In this document: in pieces, positions 45,351 to 56,450 of the stretch
How positions within the stretch are numbered: the stretch's first letter is position 1
Layout of the letters: each line of letters starts with the position of its first letter
Notes under the pieces: generated by a model
What the model saw: only the letters and a program-made list of their open reading frames with translations
The model's database searches: none
What the model was told of the DNA's origin: nothing
Translations under genes and position numbers: made by a program
Origin: Ailurus styani
Taxonomy: Eukaryota > Chordata > Mammalia > Carnivora > Ailuridae
DNA length: 64,000 nucleotides
Assembly (NCBI GenBank): GCA_002007465.1
Contig: LNAC01000346.1
Span: 1,069,863 to 1,133,862, forward strand
Direction: 5' to 3'

Positions 45351-47820
45351 GAGAGTAATCTGTGTGGCAGGTGCATTTCCTCAACAACTTTATTATATTG
45401 TTTTCTGCCTGCGGTCACAATAGTTGATTTTAGAAATCATCTTGTTACTGCTATTCTTCATATGCAGTTGGCCCAAAATAGCTTGAATAAAGAATCCCAA
45501 TTACAAAGAACTAAAATGGGCTTTCCTCAGCCAGATCTTACGAGAATCGTGTTTGTGTTTTCTCCTACGTGGCATAGAATGCACATACGTCTATTATTTT
45601 AGAAGAAAAATATATATGAAAAGATTGTTACAATTTAATTAGATGAAAGTGTTAAGTTGCAGTTGCCTCTTTTATCTATTAGAGTATTTGGGATATTAAC
45701 TAGCTGGTAACTTTCAGAAAAAAGAAAAACTTTCTATATAACATTGTTGTTGGTAGATATGTTTTTATGACATTTCACATATCTTTCTAAAAATTATATT
45801 CCATATCCCACAATACTTCTGAGACTATTTTCTGCATACTTTTGCATAAATATTTTAATATTCCTCTATTTTCCTGTTATCTTACTCTTGCATTTAATGT
45901 GTCATAAATGTGATCAAGGTAATAGTAATTATTTAATTAAAGTACAGATAAAAATTGAGAGGTGGGTTGAGATACTGTGAATCGAAATATTTATCCAGAT
46001 AGTTTAGTTCCAGATTTAGCTTTTGCCCCAGTATTTCAGCGTAGATATTTTTATTCTATAGCTAACTGAAGATATGCAACTGACTAACTTTCAGAGTTGA
46101 ATTATTAGCAATGAATAAAGAGGGCAATATCTTTATGAAACAAGCTTTAAATACTTTGGAGGAAAAAATCACCATATCTAAAACATAATTTTGTTGTATC
46201 CTAATGGGAAAGGTTTTTTTTTAATTTGATTTTATTTTTAAAATATTAGGTGCTATAATAATATGTAATTAAGATTAATAGTCTTCTCATTTCAAAAGTA
46301 GAGGAATTAAAGTTCTCTTATAAATGTACCTCCCATTTGAAACCACAGTCATTTGGAGAATTCATATAATATCAGCTTTCTCAATTAACAAAGAATTTGG
46401 GAAATCAATCCAAATAAGAAAATATAATATTCAACTCTACTGGGATTTCAGAGTTAAGAGATAGTGGTGGAAAAGAATTGCTGTTAAGAAAATGTTCCTG
46501 AAGAAGTAAATTGTCCACATTTCTCTCCATTAAGCTATCCCATTTATTTAATGGATTTCATATTACTTCCTTTCCCCTATCCAACCAGGTTTTATTCTCT
46601 CTAGCTCATAAGAAACTTTAGAAAGAAAAGCATACTTTCTTTCTCATGGCATGGTTTCTAACAAGTAAGACCTTAGAGGTTAAGGAAATACTCTTTGGGT
46701 GAGGGTTTAATTATTCAGTATTTGCAAGTATACTTATTCACTTGTTTATTTTGGTTCTCCAACAGTGAAGGATTATAATTTTGTGATTTATGACACCTAC
46801 TATCTTTTCATAAACTCGGTGAATTGAGTAATTGAACTAAATTCGTGTATGGAATCTACATATGTCAAACACTTTGACTCTATTCATGCGATTACAACCT
46901 TAAATAGCATTAGTTAAATTCTACCAACGGACACTGATTGAAACTATCACAGATTTACAATGCGTCATTTTTCCCCCTGGAGGTTTTTAATTTGGAGGAC
47001 AGATGTTGAGATTCCAACAGAATGGGGCTAGTTCTCCATTAAATGGTTTCCACTTGATTCTCTATTCATGGAGCAAAATTTGCAAGTGAAAGCTCTTACA
47101 GGGTTGGACAAGAGGAATCAATTTAAATGGAAGGATGTGAGGGGTCAGTTAGCTGAGAATTTATATCATGATAACATATGGAGGAGTTTGTCCCATATTA
47201 AAGGATTTCTGTGTGATATTCCATTTTAAAGCATACACACTTCAGAGGTTCTCAGAAGTTGTTGAATTAATGAACCAAGGTGTATATTTTGATCAAAACT
47301 GAATTATTAATAATAATAAAAGGGAAGGGAGACAGTGCAAATAGTGGGACTATCAAATAGCATAACTACCAGCTTTGGTATTTATAATGCATTTGCTTCT
47401 CTCACTTGGTACATCTGCCAATCCCAGTACTTTCACCACTTCAGTTTGTGTATTAAAGCCGCATGGAAGAGACTAAGTTCCAGCCACAGCTGTGGAATAG
47501 CCTGGCTAACCATTATGCCCTTCGCACCAATACTGACCTATTTTCTATTTTATGAACCTATCTCCATCATTTGTCAGGCTGATTCAAATCATTAGCTGAA
47601 ATCTCGTTTACTCCTTTATATTTATTTTTTTCGGTTCTAAATTGTCAGGTACATCCTTGAAGGTGAAGAAGGAATAGCATGTTTTTATTTCCTTCCTCAT
47701 GGTGCATGTAGGTCCACCCAATCCCACTGGGCTGTATCTAACCGCCTACCAGAACATCACTAACTCCTTGCCTTCCATTTCCATAACACAATGTATTATG
47801 CATAACTTTGTGCCCATGCC
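45351..47820. other. Unassigned DNA without young transposons
   Basis: About 2.5 kb with no recognised repeat or gene. The 86-codon frame at 47335-47595 shows no domain. Confidence 0.45.
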
Positions 47821-47824
47821 AATG

Positions 47825-47975
47825 AACACGTTCCACCATTTACTATATATGAGGCATTGTGCCTTACATATTAAACACATTATACTTGTAAATCTTTACA
47901 GAAACCCAGGAGATACCTATTGTTATTTCCATTTGGCAAAGATGATAGTTTCCTAGTAAAATAGCAAAGCCAAGC
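47825..47975 (+). repeat. MIR SINE fragment
   Basis: ACTATATATGAGGCATTGTG, TTAAACACATTATACTTGTA, AGAAACCCAGGAGATACCTA and TTGTTATTTCCATTTGGCAA follow MIR order. The + strand 85-codon frame across it is spurious. Confidence 0.65.
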
Positions 47976-47989
47976 TACATTTCTCATGC

Positions 47990-48050
47990 AGCAAATAGTT
48001 ATTCAACATTTACCATGTACAAAACACCGCTTTGTGCTAAAGAAGACTGT
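47990..48050 (-). repeat. L2 3' end, antisense
   Basis: CAGCAAATAGTTATTCAACA and TTTACCATGTACAAAACACC match the reverse complement of the L2 3' end. It abuts the MIR just upstream. Confidence 0.55.
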
Positions 48051-48119
48051 GGGTAAGTAGGTATTAGTTATCTACTTTTTAGATGTTTTACTGTTTCACA
48101 CACTGAAATGCAAGAGCCT

Positions 48120-48210
48120 TTACTATGGGAGTTTTGTCTTTTTTTTTAATCCACTAAATATTCAGCATCTAGGAGCAAGCTTGGTTTGAGTAGTGCTCAT
48201 CAAACATTTA
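48120..48210 (+). repeat. L2 3' end, sense
   Basis: TTCAGCATCTAGGAGCAAGC, then TAGTGCTCATCAAACATTTA leading into a GAATGA-type tail, is the L2 3' terminus. Its terminal tetranucleotide has expanded into the next feature. Confidence 0.6.
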
Positions 48211-48275
48211 CTGACTGACTGGCCAACTGACTGACTGACTGACTGACTGACTGAATGAATGAATGAATGAATGAA
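48211..48275 (+). repeat. (CTGA)n(ATGA)n microsatellite at an L2 tail
   Basis: CTGA units broken once by GGCCAA, then about five AATG units. It begins where the L2 3' terminal repeat would be, so expansion of that repeat is the probable origin. Likely polymorphic. Confidence 0.92.
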
Positions 48276-49484
48276 ATATGGTCTCTTGGAGTGATGATAT
48301 ATGAATCAGAGGAATAAAAAGATATATCACCTGCAGAAGCATTTCCTTGTCCAGGAGCCTGATCTGAAAAGAAGAGCTTCTGATTACTTTACAATCTCCT
48401 TTTCATTCTCATTATCAAATTTCATCACAGGGTTTTTTGGGTTTTTTTAGTATTAGATTAAATTAGAATTCCTTCAAACTTCTCCAAAAAAGCTAGAGGT
48501 GGAGGACAAAAATCAAATAATGAATGAAAGGGTTTCACAACACTCCCTAACCGCTGGGAATTACTGCAGGACGATCTGTAAAAAGCTTTTACTTCATGTA
48601 AAGAAATCACACAGGAGTGGGTCTCCGGGGAAGATGGCAGGTGCAGGTTGGCTAAAATCACGGCGCTTTTGTTACTCATCTGGATTCATGTAATGTTACA
48701 TTCTTCAAGATAATGACACTTTGAAATGTCTTTGAATTGAAAAATAAAATGTCAAAAACAAAAGTTGCCACGAAATTCAGACTGAGACATTTTATGACGT
48801 GAAAATAGCCTTTGGGAAATCCCTGGATACTCATATCCTGAGAGGTCTTTACTTGCAAAGTTGACAGCCTGTTGATGCTTTCCACCAGTATAAACCCATT
48901 CTCAAGATTGAACTCTCCTTGAAATATATTCCTAAAAGCTGAACACATGTGGCTAAATATAAATTGTGCACAGCATCTGTTATGTGAAGGAAATGAGTAA
49001 TATAAACTCCTAGGATCTTTTTACATAAAAAACAAGACACTTATTAAGGAGGGATTAATAAATATGAAGTCACAGAAGCTACTAGTAGGCAAACTAAAAA
49101 GCAGAAAGTTACCAAGCTGAAATATTTACTCCTGAAATTTCAAAAATATTTACATAAAACATTTTATATGAGTGAATTTGTATAAATATTTCAATTACCA
49201 TGGAGAAATATTTATGTTGACTTTATACATCATAGAGACAGTGATAATTAGCATGACAAGCACTCTAAAATGAGCCATGAACTCTAGCATCAGTGCTTTC
49301 CATTACTTGACCATTTTTCTGTGTAATGGGGCTAAAAATGCGGAGTCTCCCTGAGAGAAGGGAGCTGTTCAAGAATTATTTCTGAGATTCTTTTTAGACA
49401 ATGGGATCTATCAATTGCTATAGCATGGACACCTCTTGTTCTCTTAATATGTTCATCACTTTCTACTACACGTGCCAGTATCAA
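48276..49484. other. Unassigned DNA
   Basis: No repeat or gene recognised. Overlapping frames near 48458-48948 on both strands lack domains. Confidence 0.45.
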
Positions 49485-49590
49485 CTCCTATCTCATCTTA
49501 ACGGTTGTAATCTCCTAGAAGTCAGATTTATATCTCTTGTGTCTCGAACAAAGTAAGGACTTGATAAATAATTTCTGAGTGAATCAAAGA
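49485..49590 (+). repeat. L2 3' end, sense
   Basis: TCCTAGAAGTCAGATTTATA, CTCTTGTGTCTCGAACAAAG and AAGGACTTGATAAATAATTT then TGAGTGAATC follow the L2 3' terminus. Confidence 0.6.
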
Positions 49591-52253
49591 GATGTATCAA
49601 TCTCTGCTGGCCTTCTTGAGCCTAGGGTCAATTCTTCCATAGCATATATTATTTCATTATTAACTTTTGCATATTCTAAGCATGTGATAGATGAGTGTCA
49701 TATGTATTTGTTTCTGGTTGGTAAAGCTCAAGTTAACATGGAGTATGGTGATGGTATGAATGCATTATAGGAGATGGGATGATCTCTTTTTTAAGTGGGC
49801 TCAGATTTTAACCACAGTATGAGAACGTGAGTATACACAATTGTAAGCAGAGATGAAAAGCTTTCTCAAAGAGGAGAGAGTGAAAGTAAAGTGAACTTCG
49901 TAGGCAGCCAAAAGAGTCAGTAATCTGGATGATACGATTTGGGGCAGACCCTTTCAGGCCCTCAGATACTTCTCTTTTTGTATTTGATATTGTCACTTAG
50001 ATTTCTTAAATTCCCTCACTTACAGCAATTATTTTCTTATGTTAATATGCATAACCTGGGAGGTCGTTAGAGTCACAATTTACAATCTTTTTGGAACAGT
50101 CTTAAAATATTTGTAGCAGATCCTAAGGGACTTACTTGGTTTACCTTCTTTCCTCCAGAATCCATGGGATGAGTTGGAGAAAGACGTGGAATCCTAATTT
50201 TCATCTTCTCCTTTAAAAAATGCACTCTAAAGAAGTAAATGAGAAGAATGCATTTGAATACGCTGAATACATGAGACAGAAGAAAGTCTTTGGCACAAAT
50301 CTTCATTTGCCTGAAGTCTGTAGGGGTTTAAATTAACTCTTAAAGGGGATTATTAAGGGACTCTAAAAAAATCTGTGTAGACCTCGTGCTTCCATTGTTC
50401 AATAATATGGAACATGCCAGGAATTAGACTAGGTCAGGAATAGTAAGGCTGGGGTAGTAGAGGAATTGGAAGGGTACCAATAGAGGCACCAGGGACTGTT
50501 CTGTTTTCCTAGAGCACAAGTATGGTGTTGGATATGTGAGTATCAGCAGAGATGGACTCAAAAGAGTCCAGGTAACAGTGTCACAGTCAGCTTGGGATGA
50601 CTGCAGATGTGTACTCATAGAGGCTTGGAGTTGGGCTGGATAGAGAAGAGCAGCAGGAACTGAAGGTGGTTGGCAGCAGGGTCTCTAGACAAAATGTGAA
50701 GGGCGAGGCTTTACAGAAAGAATCTACAGTCATAAGTTGCCATATTGCATTTCATTTCTCCAAATGAGTTGCCTGTGGTGATAAAAGTAGGGTTATTGGG
50801 TTTCTTTCCATGGAACTGTACATTCCTAGTGAAAGAAGAGCTATGATCCATTCTATTGGCTAATGATGTATGGAGTGCAAAGATGAAGACGGTGGATGGA
50901 TGCTTGAGGTGTAAAGAATGTAGAATCTCAACAAGCAATTTTAGCTTTGAAAATAAGGTTTCTACATATCAGGTCCTTTAAAATTTGAATAAACGGAGTG
51001 AGGGCTATCATGTTTGAATCAATTAAAAGACATACACACATACACACACAATCACACACACAAACACAAGCACATGCACACAGCACTTTAAGAACATGGT
51101 TAAAACAATCCAAGGTTTGAGAACCTGTTTCCAGCTCAAGAGACAACTCCCTGAACCAGTCCCTTCATCAAAACCATTTTCAGATTAATCCAAACAAAAA
51201 TCATCTTCCTTCTAGCATCACTGTGACTCTCTCTTTGAAAATTCAGATTTCCTAAAGGAAGGAAATTAACTCTACCTTCTTTCCCATTTCTCTCCCTATT
51301 TCCACTTTCTGGTATCTCCTTTGACATCTCAACCACACACAGCTCTTCTGCTTTGCCCTGGGGGGGACAGCCTTCCTCTCTGAAAGTGGCCAGAGTCCTC
51401 CTGACTCTGTCCTCTGCGGTTGTCCTGTGTGGCCCTCTCTTCAGCCCCAGAGTGGAAAGGATGAAGAACCTGCTGGCAAGTGTCATTCTTCTGCCATGAT
51501 GAACAATTTTCCAACATTTCTGACTAAGGCCACTTTACATAACGATTATAACTCATAAGCCACTGGCCACTACTCTGGGGGTCAGCACAGGAATTGACCA
51601 GGAAAGGAGTATGGATTCTCCCCTGTACCTGGTCAACAAAACAGCTCCCAAAGGCTCACAGATCCTCAAGGAAATACTGTCGCAAATATATCTGGAGACA
51701 ACACATTTATCAATGGAGATCTGAGATTGGAGTGGAGTACTATCAATAGAGATTTGGGTTTTTAAATTCTTTAGCATTAGGTTTTGGCTAATGACATAGA
51801 TGTTAATGCCATATGAGATTTTATCCAAGGGTTGTCCTTTTCAGTTAGAAATATAGAAATGTAAGTTGTTATTAAGTCCTATCATGAAGCTGATACCCAG
51901 TGGTACAAAATTAATTGTTGCTTGACTCAGGGACAGTAAACTAGCACCTCTGTGGTAATGACTTTACTCTGTCCTTACAACTTCTCAATTAGTGTATTAT
52001 ATGTGCTTTGGAAACATTCTTTCTTGTACCTCAAATTGCCCCCAGACTCCCATTCCCAGTGCTCCCAATTTATTCTCCCTCCCCACCCAAAATTTAGGAG
52101 TCTGTGTTACACATTAGCAAATCAGCAGTATTTTAAAATGATTTACAGAGAGCTTAAGAGAAAACTGCACTTTTCAAATTCCATGGCTGGAAACTCCCTT
52201 GAGCTTTAATTTAAAGTACTCGCTTCCTGAAATCTCATTGACAGAAAACATTA
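49591..52253. other. Unassigned DNA; CA-rich stretch at 51030
   Basis: No gene recognised. Imperfect (AC)n lies at about 51030-51080. A 116-codon - strand frame (51136-51486) has a basic product without a recognised domain and is overlapped by another frame (51329-51517), so I do not call it. Confidence 0.45.
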
Positions 52254-52416
52254 AGGACTTCAGTTATAAATTTTTTTTGGAAGTGATTTTTAATAGGCCT
52301 GCATTCTGCTTCTAATCAATCAACTATTTGCANCCAGGACTTCAGTTATAAATTTTTTTTTTGGAAGTGATTTTTAATAGGCCTGCATTCTGCTTCTAAT
52401 CAATCAACTATTTGCA
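52254..52416. other. Single-N gap flanked by 79/81-bp near-identical copies
   Basis: 52254-52332 (79 bp) and 52336-52416 (81 bp) match except for T-run length (8 against 10). They are separated by N at 52333 and CC. It fits unmerged contig ends differing at a homopolymer. Confidence 0.93.
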
Positions 52417-53413
52417 TAGAAACATCAGCACAGAGACTTTCTCCTAAGGACACCTATCCTGGTTGATAAGAATATATGGATCTGCAACAGTGGGTCCTCT
52501 AACAAGAAGTTCACGTGTTTCTTGACACAGATAGTATCTGTTGCTTTGACATGCAACAGTGAGCGCAACATAAATAATATCATTCCTTTGCAGTCGTACT
52601 TGAATTTGCCAGGAAAGATTATTGGGGTGAATTTAACATTATAAAAACATTTGTATTGTACAATGAATGGTAGACGTTTGTAATTTTTGCTGGCAGTGAA
52701 CTGGCAAAGCTGCTGAAACCTTTGTAAATATCATCTGGTACTTAAACAATGCACACATGGATTTTATTTATTATGCTTTTCAATAACCCTGAACTCAGGG
52801 ATCAGTTGGTTATAGTGTAAAAAGCAGTAGGAGACCACCCAGGATGAAGTAAAAAATAAATCTCAGAAATATATGGCATGTACACATGAATACATTGTTC
52901 CTGTTGGTTATGCTTTTAAGTGTTGGCTCTCCACATTATTAGGATTTAATGGCACCAAAATATTCTAAGGAAATAGCGTTTGATTACTATTTTTGCTAAA
53001 TTGCTTATTTAATTTAAAAAAAGCTTTTCTGTTGGTAATCTGAGTTGTTCAATTTATAGGACATACTTAAATTGCTATATTCTCTTCATAGAATTGAAAT
53101 ACTACAAAATTACCGGGAAACAAATGGTTGAGAAATTCAAGCAGTCACTCTCACATTGCTGTCAAACCTCAGGAAGGCCACTCCTGGAATAGTCCGGGAA
53201 AAGCTGTACCTTCGTTACCCCGGGGAACTTAAAGGAAATGGGATGGCATCATCTACGAAGTATACCCTCTCCTTGCCCTGCACTGCCTCTCTCATAGGTG
53301 TTGCTTAAAAACTAGATGAAACTATTTATACAGTTGATGTCTTCTGTATTCTTTTTTATCCAAGAACAAACAAAGGAAGTTTGGAGGAAGTATCCCTTTT
53401 TAAAAATACAAAG
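52417..53413. other. Unassigned DNA
   Basis: No repeat or gene recognised. A less A+T-rich patch at about 53140-53300 has several CpGs. Confidence 0.45.
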
Positions 53414-53426
53414 AATAGAAATATCT

Positions 53427-53632
53427 TTAAAAAAAAAGATTTCTTTATTTTAGAGAGAAAGAGAAAGATGGAGTGAGCAGGGGAAGGTACAGAGGGAAAG
53501 AGAGAATCCCAAGTAGATTTCCCTCTGAGCACAGAGCCTGACCCAAGACTTGATCCCATGATCTTGAGATCTTGACCTGAGCTGAAACCAAGAGTTGGAT
53601 GCTCATCCGACTGAGCCACCCAGAGGCCCCAT
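53427..53632 (-). mobile_element. Can-SINE, oldest type; only SINE in the last 21 kb
   Basis: Reverse-orientation copy: AAAAAAAGATTTCTTTATTT, AATCCCAAGTAGATTTCCCT, GACTTGATCCCATGATCTTG, ATCCGACTGAGCCACCCAGA GGCCCC. Target duplication AATAGAAATATCT (53414-53426) against AACAGAAATATCT (53633-53645), 12 of 13. The 87-codon - strand frame is SINE-encoded. Confidence 0.95.
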
Positions 53633-53645
53633 AACAGAAATATCT

Positions 53646-55673
53646 CCCAAGAAGTGAAATTGTCCCATCTCCGATTCAGCCTGTATCATTGTTGGAGAAG
53701 TGTTACTTGAAACACAACGACGCTCGATCAATTTCTATTACAATCATTCTCAAAATATGTAATAGTTTGTCTTTGTCAATGGGTTAAGTAATTTTCATCT
53801 GATATTCCAGGACCCACACATCTTAGCGTCTGTTCTCTACCCCTCATACCAACAGACCCTGGAGACAGGTAAGACTTCTTAGGATTCAGACAGGAGAAAG
53901 CCTTTGTGGGCCAGTGCAGTCTTGAGAAATTAGTCATGAAATAGAGTAAGAATGATCTAAATTTGTGCCCTTAAGAAAATGAAATAAGTCTACAGGAATG
54001 AGTCACTTAGAACATGGCTATTCAGACATGAATGTAGGCACAAATCATTTGGTGGCTGAGCTAAAATGCCAGTTCCAATTCTATAGGTCTGTGATGGGTC
54101 CCAGGTGCTGCTGCTGTCAGAAGTCTACACTTTGGCCTCTTGTTTCGAGTAGCATGGACTTAGCGCACGGTTGACCAAACCAGCGAGGACCAAGAGACAT
54201 GGACAGCCCACAGCGATGGGATCTCCAGAAGGATAAAAAGAGGCAGAAGACAGGAACACAGGCACTCGCACTGTCAATACAAGAGGTGGTCACTGTGTTC
54301 CTTTATGCTTTTCCTTCCTTTGAAGATCAAAGCACTTTCTTCCCTTGTCTATCCCAGCTTCTATTCTCTTTCGTCATACTCTCACAGCATTTGCGATTTT
54401 TCTGCTCCTATGTTCCTAAAATTTCTAATTTTTAAGCACTCTCTTCCAGTCCCTTCATGTTATGTTAAATATGTCATCACGTGGCCAATAAATGAAAGCT
54501 GTGTACAGGATGAGTTGTACTGTATTCAGTGCAAGATACTGAGGCATAGCAGGATGGATGAGAAGCTTACCGAGAAACCCAGAGCCTACAAGATACCGAG
54601 AGAGCAGACCTAGACTTAGCGTATAAAAGGAAGCCCAGTTCAATGTTCTCTGAAAGTTCTGGTCAAAGTTCTCTGAAAGGTGCTATCATGAATATATATA
54701 CTGCCCGTAGAGTTTGACCTCAATGCTCTTTTCAGTTATGGACAGCATAAGATACTTTCGGACAATTCTTACTCTTTTTTCCTTTTCCCAGCTTTTCTAA
54801 TATACACAGTAGCTTTTCCTGGGGACCCAGACCAAAATGGTCTCTTAAAATTCCTATGAACAGAATAATTCTACTTCAAAGCCTGCATTGTTGTTTTATC
54901 TCTTTATGCTGCTTTTTATCAATTTCCAAGATAGTTAAGGCTGAAAGATGACAATACTTCAAACAAAAGGCAATTTTTAAAAAAGAATTACCAAGTAATT
55001 GAAGGCAATCAGCATTCACACTTTTGGAACTTTTAGTCTTTCTTACCAGACCTTGAAATCCGTCAGATTTTGCTGAGACCTTCGTATTAGCGAACATCTG
55101 GATCATGTCATAGTTTGGTCTAATTTTTGCCTAACAGTTTCTTTGTGGATTTGCCTCCCACAACACATATGGTTTATTTCTTATGTTTATCCTTAGCTTG
55201 GCAGGGTTTTGAGGTGTCATGTCTCTTTTCATCTCTACTTTTTAAAGGGAGTGTTTTTGCATAAATTATTATCTTCCTAGGTGTGAATTATGGTAGTGCT
55301 CTTTTTCACGTGTTCTTTAGAGACTATGAATAAATGTCTGTTCTCACAGTTTCTTCCTGTAAATTATATCTTATTGCAAGAAATAGAATTTCTTCTATAC
55401 TTTTTCTAGCTTTGATCCCATTTTTGAAAGCTTTTCATCAGCACTTGCAATTGCTTGGACTATCTTAAGATTTTTCATTGTATCTTTTATTATACATATC
55501 TTTTCATTATACATCACTTTATATTAAGATCTATACTTAATGTAATATACTTTATTTACTTGAGCCTATATGAAAAGAACTGTTTCCCGGAAGATTGTTT
55601 ATGAAGTAAAGTATACAGAAATGTCTTCTTTTCAAGCTTAAAAATGCTAACTTTGGAAGCCATATGTTCTACA

Positions 55674-55676
<3 letters not shown>
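53646..55676. other. Unassigned DNA
   Basis: No gene recognised. Two overlapping + frames at 54199-54613 conflict in phase. A TATAAAAGG motif at 54622-54630 is followed by a 12-bp direct repeat GTTCTCTGAAAG (about 54645 and 54668). Neither is evidence of a promoter alone. Confidence 0.4.

Positions 55677-55730
<54 letters not shown>
55677..55730 (+). repeat. (AC)27 perfect microsatellite
   Basis: Twenty-seven uninterrupted AC units preceded by ACACGT and followed by TAGTGATTAC. It is the longest perfect simple repeat in the window. Confidence 0.97.
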
Positions 55731-55734
<4 letters not shown>

Positions 55735-56234
55735 GATTACTTGGTACAGAACAACTGGCTAAATCACCTTTAGCATAAATCCTTTGGGGGTGATGATGGC
55801 AGACAGTAGTTCTAAAAATTAGAAATTAAAGGTTGACCTAGTTGGAAATTAAGATCAATGTGTTGATATCTTAATTTAATGATGATTTATGAGAGGATAA
55901 AATTCAAGCACATTAAGTTTTTTATCTGTAATTGGGAGTCCCTTCAGCATTTCTTGTGAGGGTTTTTACAGGAATAGTCAAGTAGAAAAGTATTCAAGTG
56001 AATGATAGAACTGAGGAAAATTACTGTTATTGTTACAATTACTACTTTAGAATGGAAAAAGGGAGGAATTACAGATACAAGAAACCAAGACAACAAGTGG
56101 AGGGATAAAGGTTTAAATAGGGTGGCAGTAGATATTATCAAGAATGTTCTTTTTTAACATGAAAGAACATTTTTTCCATCATTATCAAGACAGAAATGGA
56201 TAAAAGTGAGTATGTATCACTATCAGTAGTGTTG
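55731..56234. other. Unassigned DNA with a small inverted repeat
   Basis: No gene recognised. A perfect 10-bp inverted repeat with a 9-base loop, AATGTTCTTT/AAAGAACATT, lies at 56143-56171. It lacks terminator context and its function is unknown. Confidence 0.4.
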
Positions 56235-56239
56235 TATAT

Positions 56240-56450
56240 TGATGCTAATTATTACCCCACCTCTATGAATGAGCTTTCTATCATCTCTCCTATCCAGATA
56301 AAAAGACTGAGGTAGTATCTATTTTAGAGATGAGAGGACTGAAGCTTAGTGGAAAAACCAAACCAAGCCAAACAAAACCTCACCAAGTAAAGGAGTAGAA
56401 GTGGCATCCAAACCAGGTAGGCTCACCTCTAAGGCCACTTGATTGTTTAT
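56240..56450 (+). repeat. MIR SINE fragment
   Basis: CTATTTTAGAGATGAGAGGA, CTGAAGCTTAGTGGAAAAAC and GAAGTGGCATCCAAACCAGG follow MIR order (GAGGAAACTGAGGC-like, then the GGCAGAGC/GGATT-like region). A CAAACCAAGCCAAACAAAAC insertion is in its middle. Confidence 0.6.

Noticed and set aside
48211..48275. CRISPR-like or minisatellite array
   Set aside because: Pure tetranucleotide repeat with no spacers, in a mammalian L2 tail.
51136..51486. 116-codon - strand frame
   Set aside because: No recognised domain, an overlapping frame in another phase, and no splice, promoter or retroposition context.
54305..54613. 102-codon + frame with a TATAAAAGG just downstream
   Set aside because: Overlaps another frame in a different phase; hydrophobic low-complexity product. 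The TATA-like motif lies after, not before, the frame, and such motifs are common by chance.
56143..56171. Inverted repeat as a transcription terminator or miRNA hairpin
   Set aside because: The 10-bp A/T-rich stem is too short for a miRNA precursor, and intrinsic terminators are not expected in this genome.
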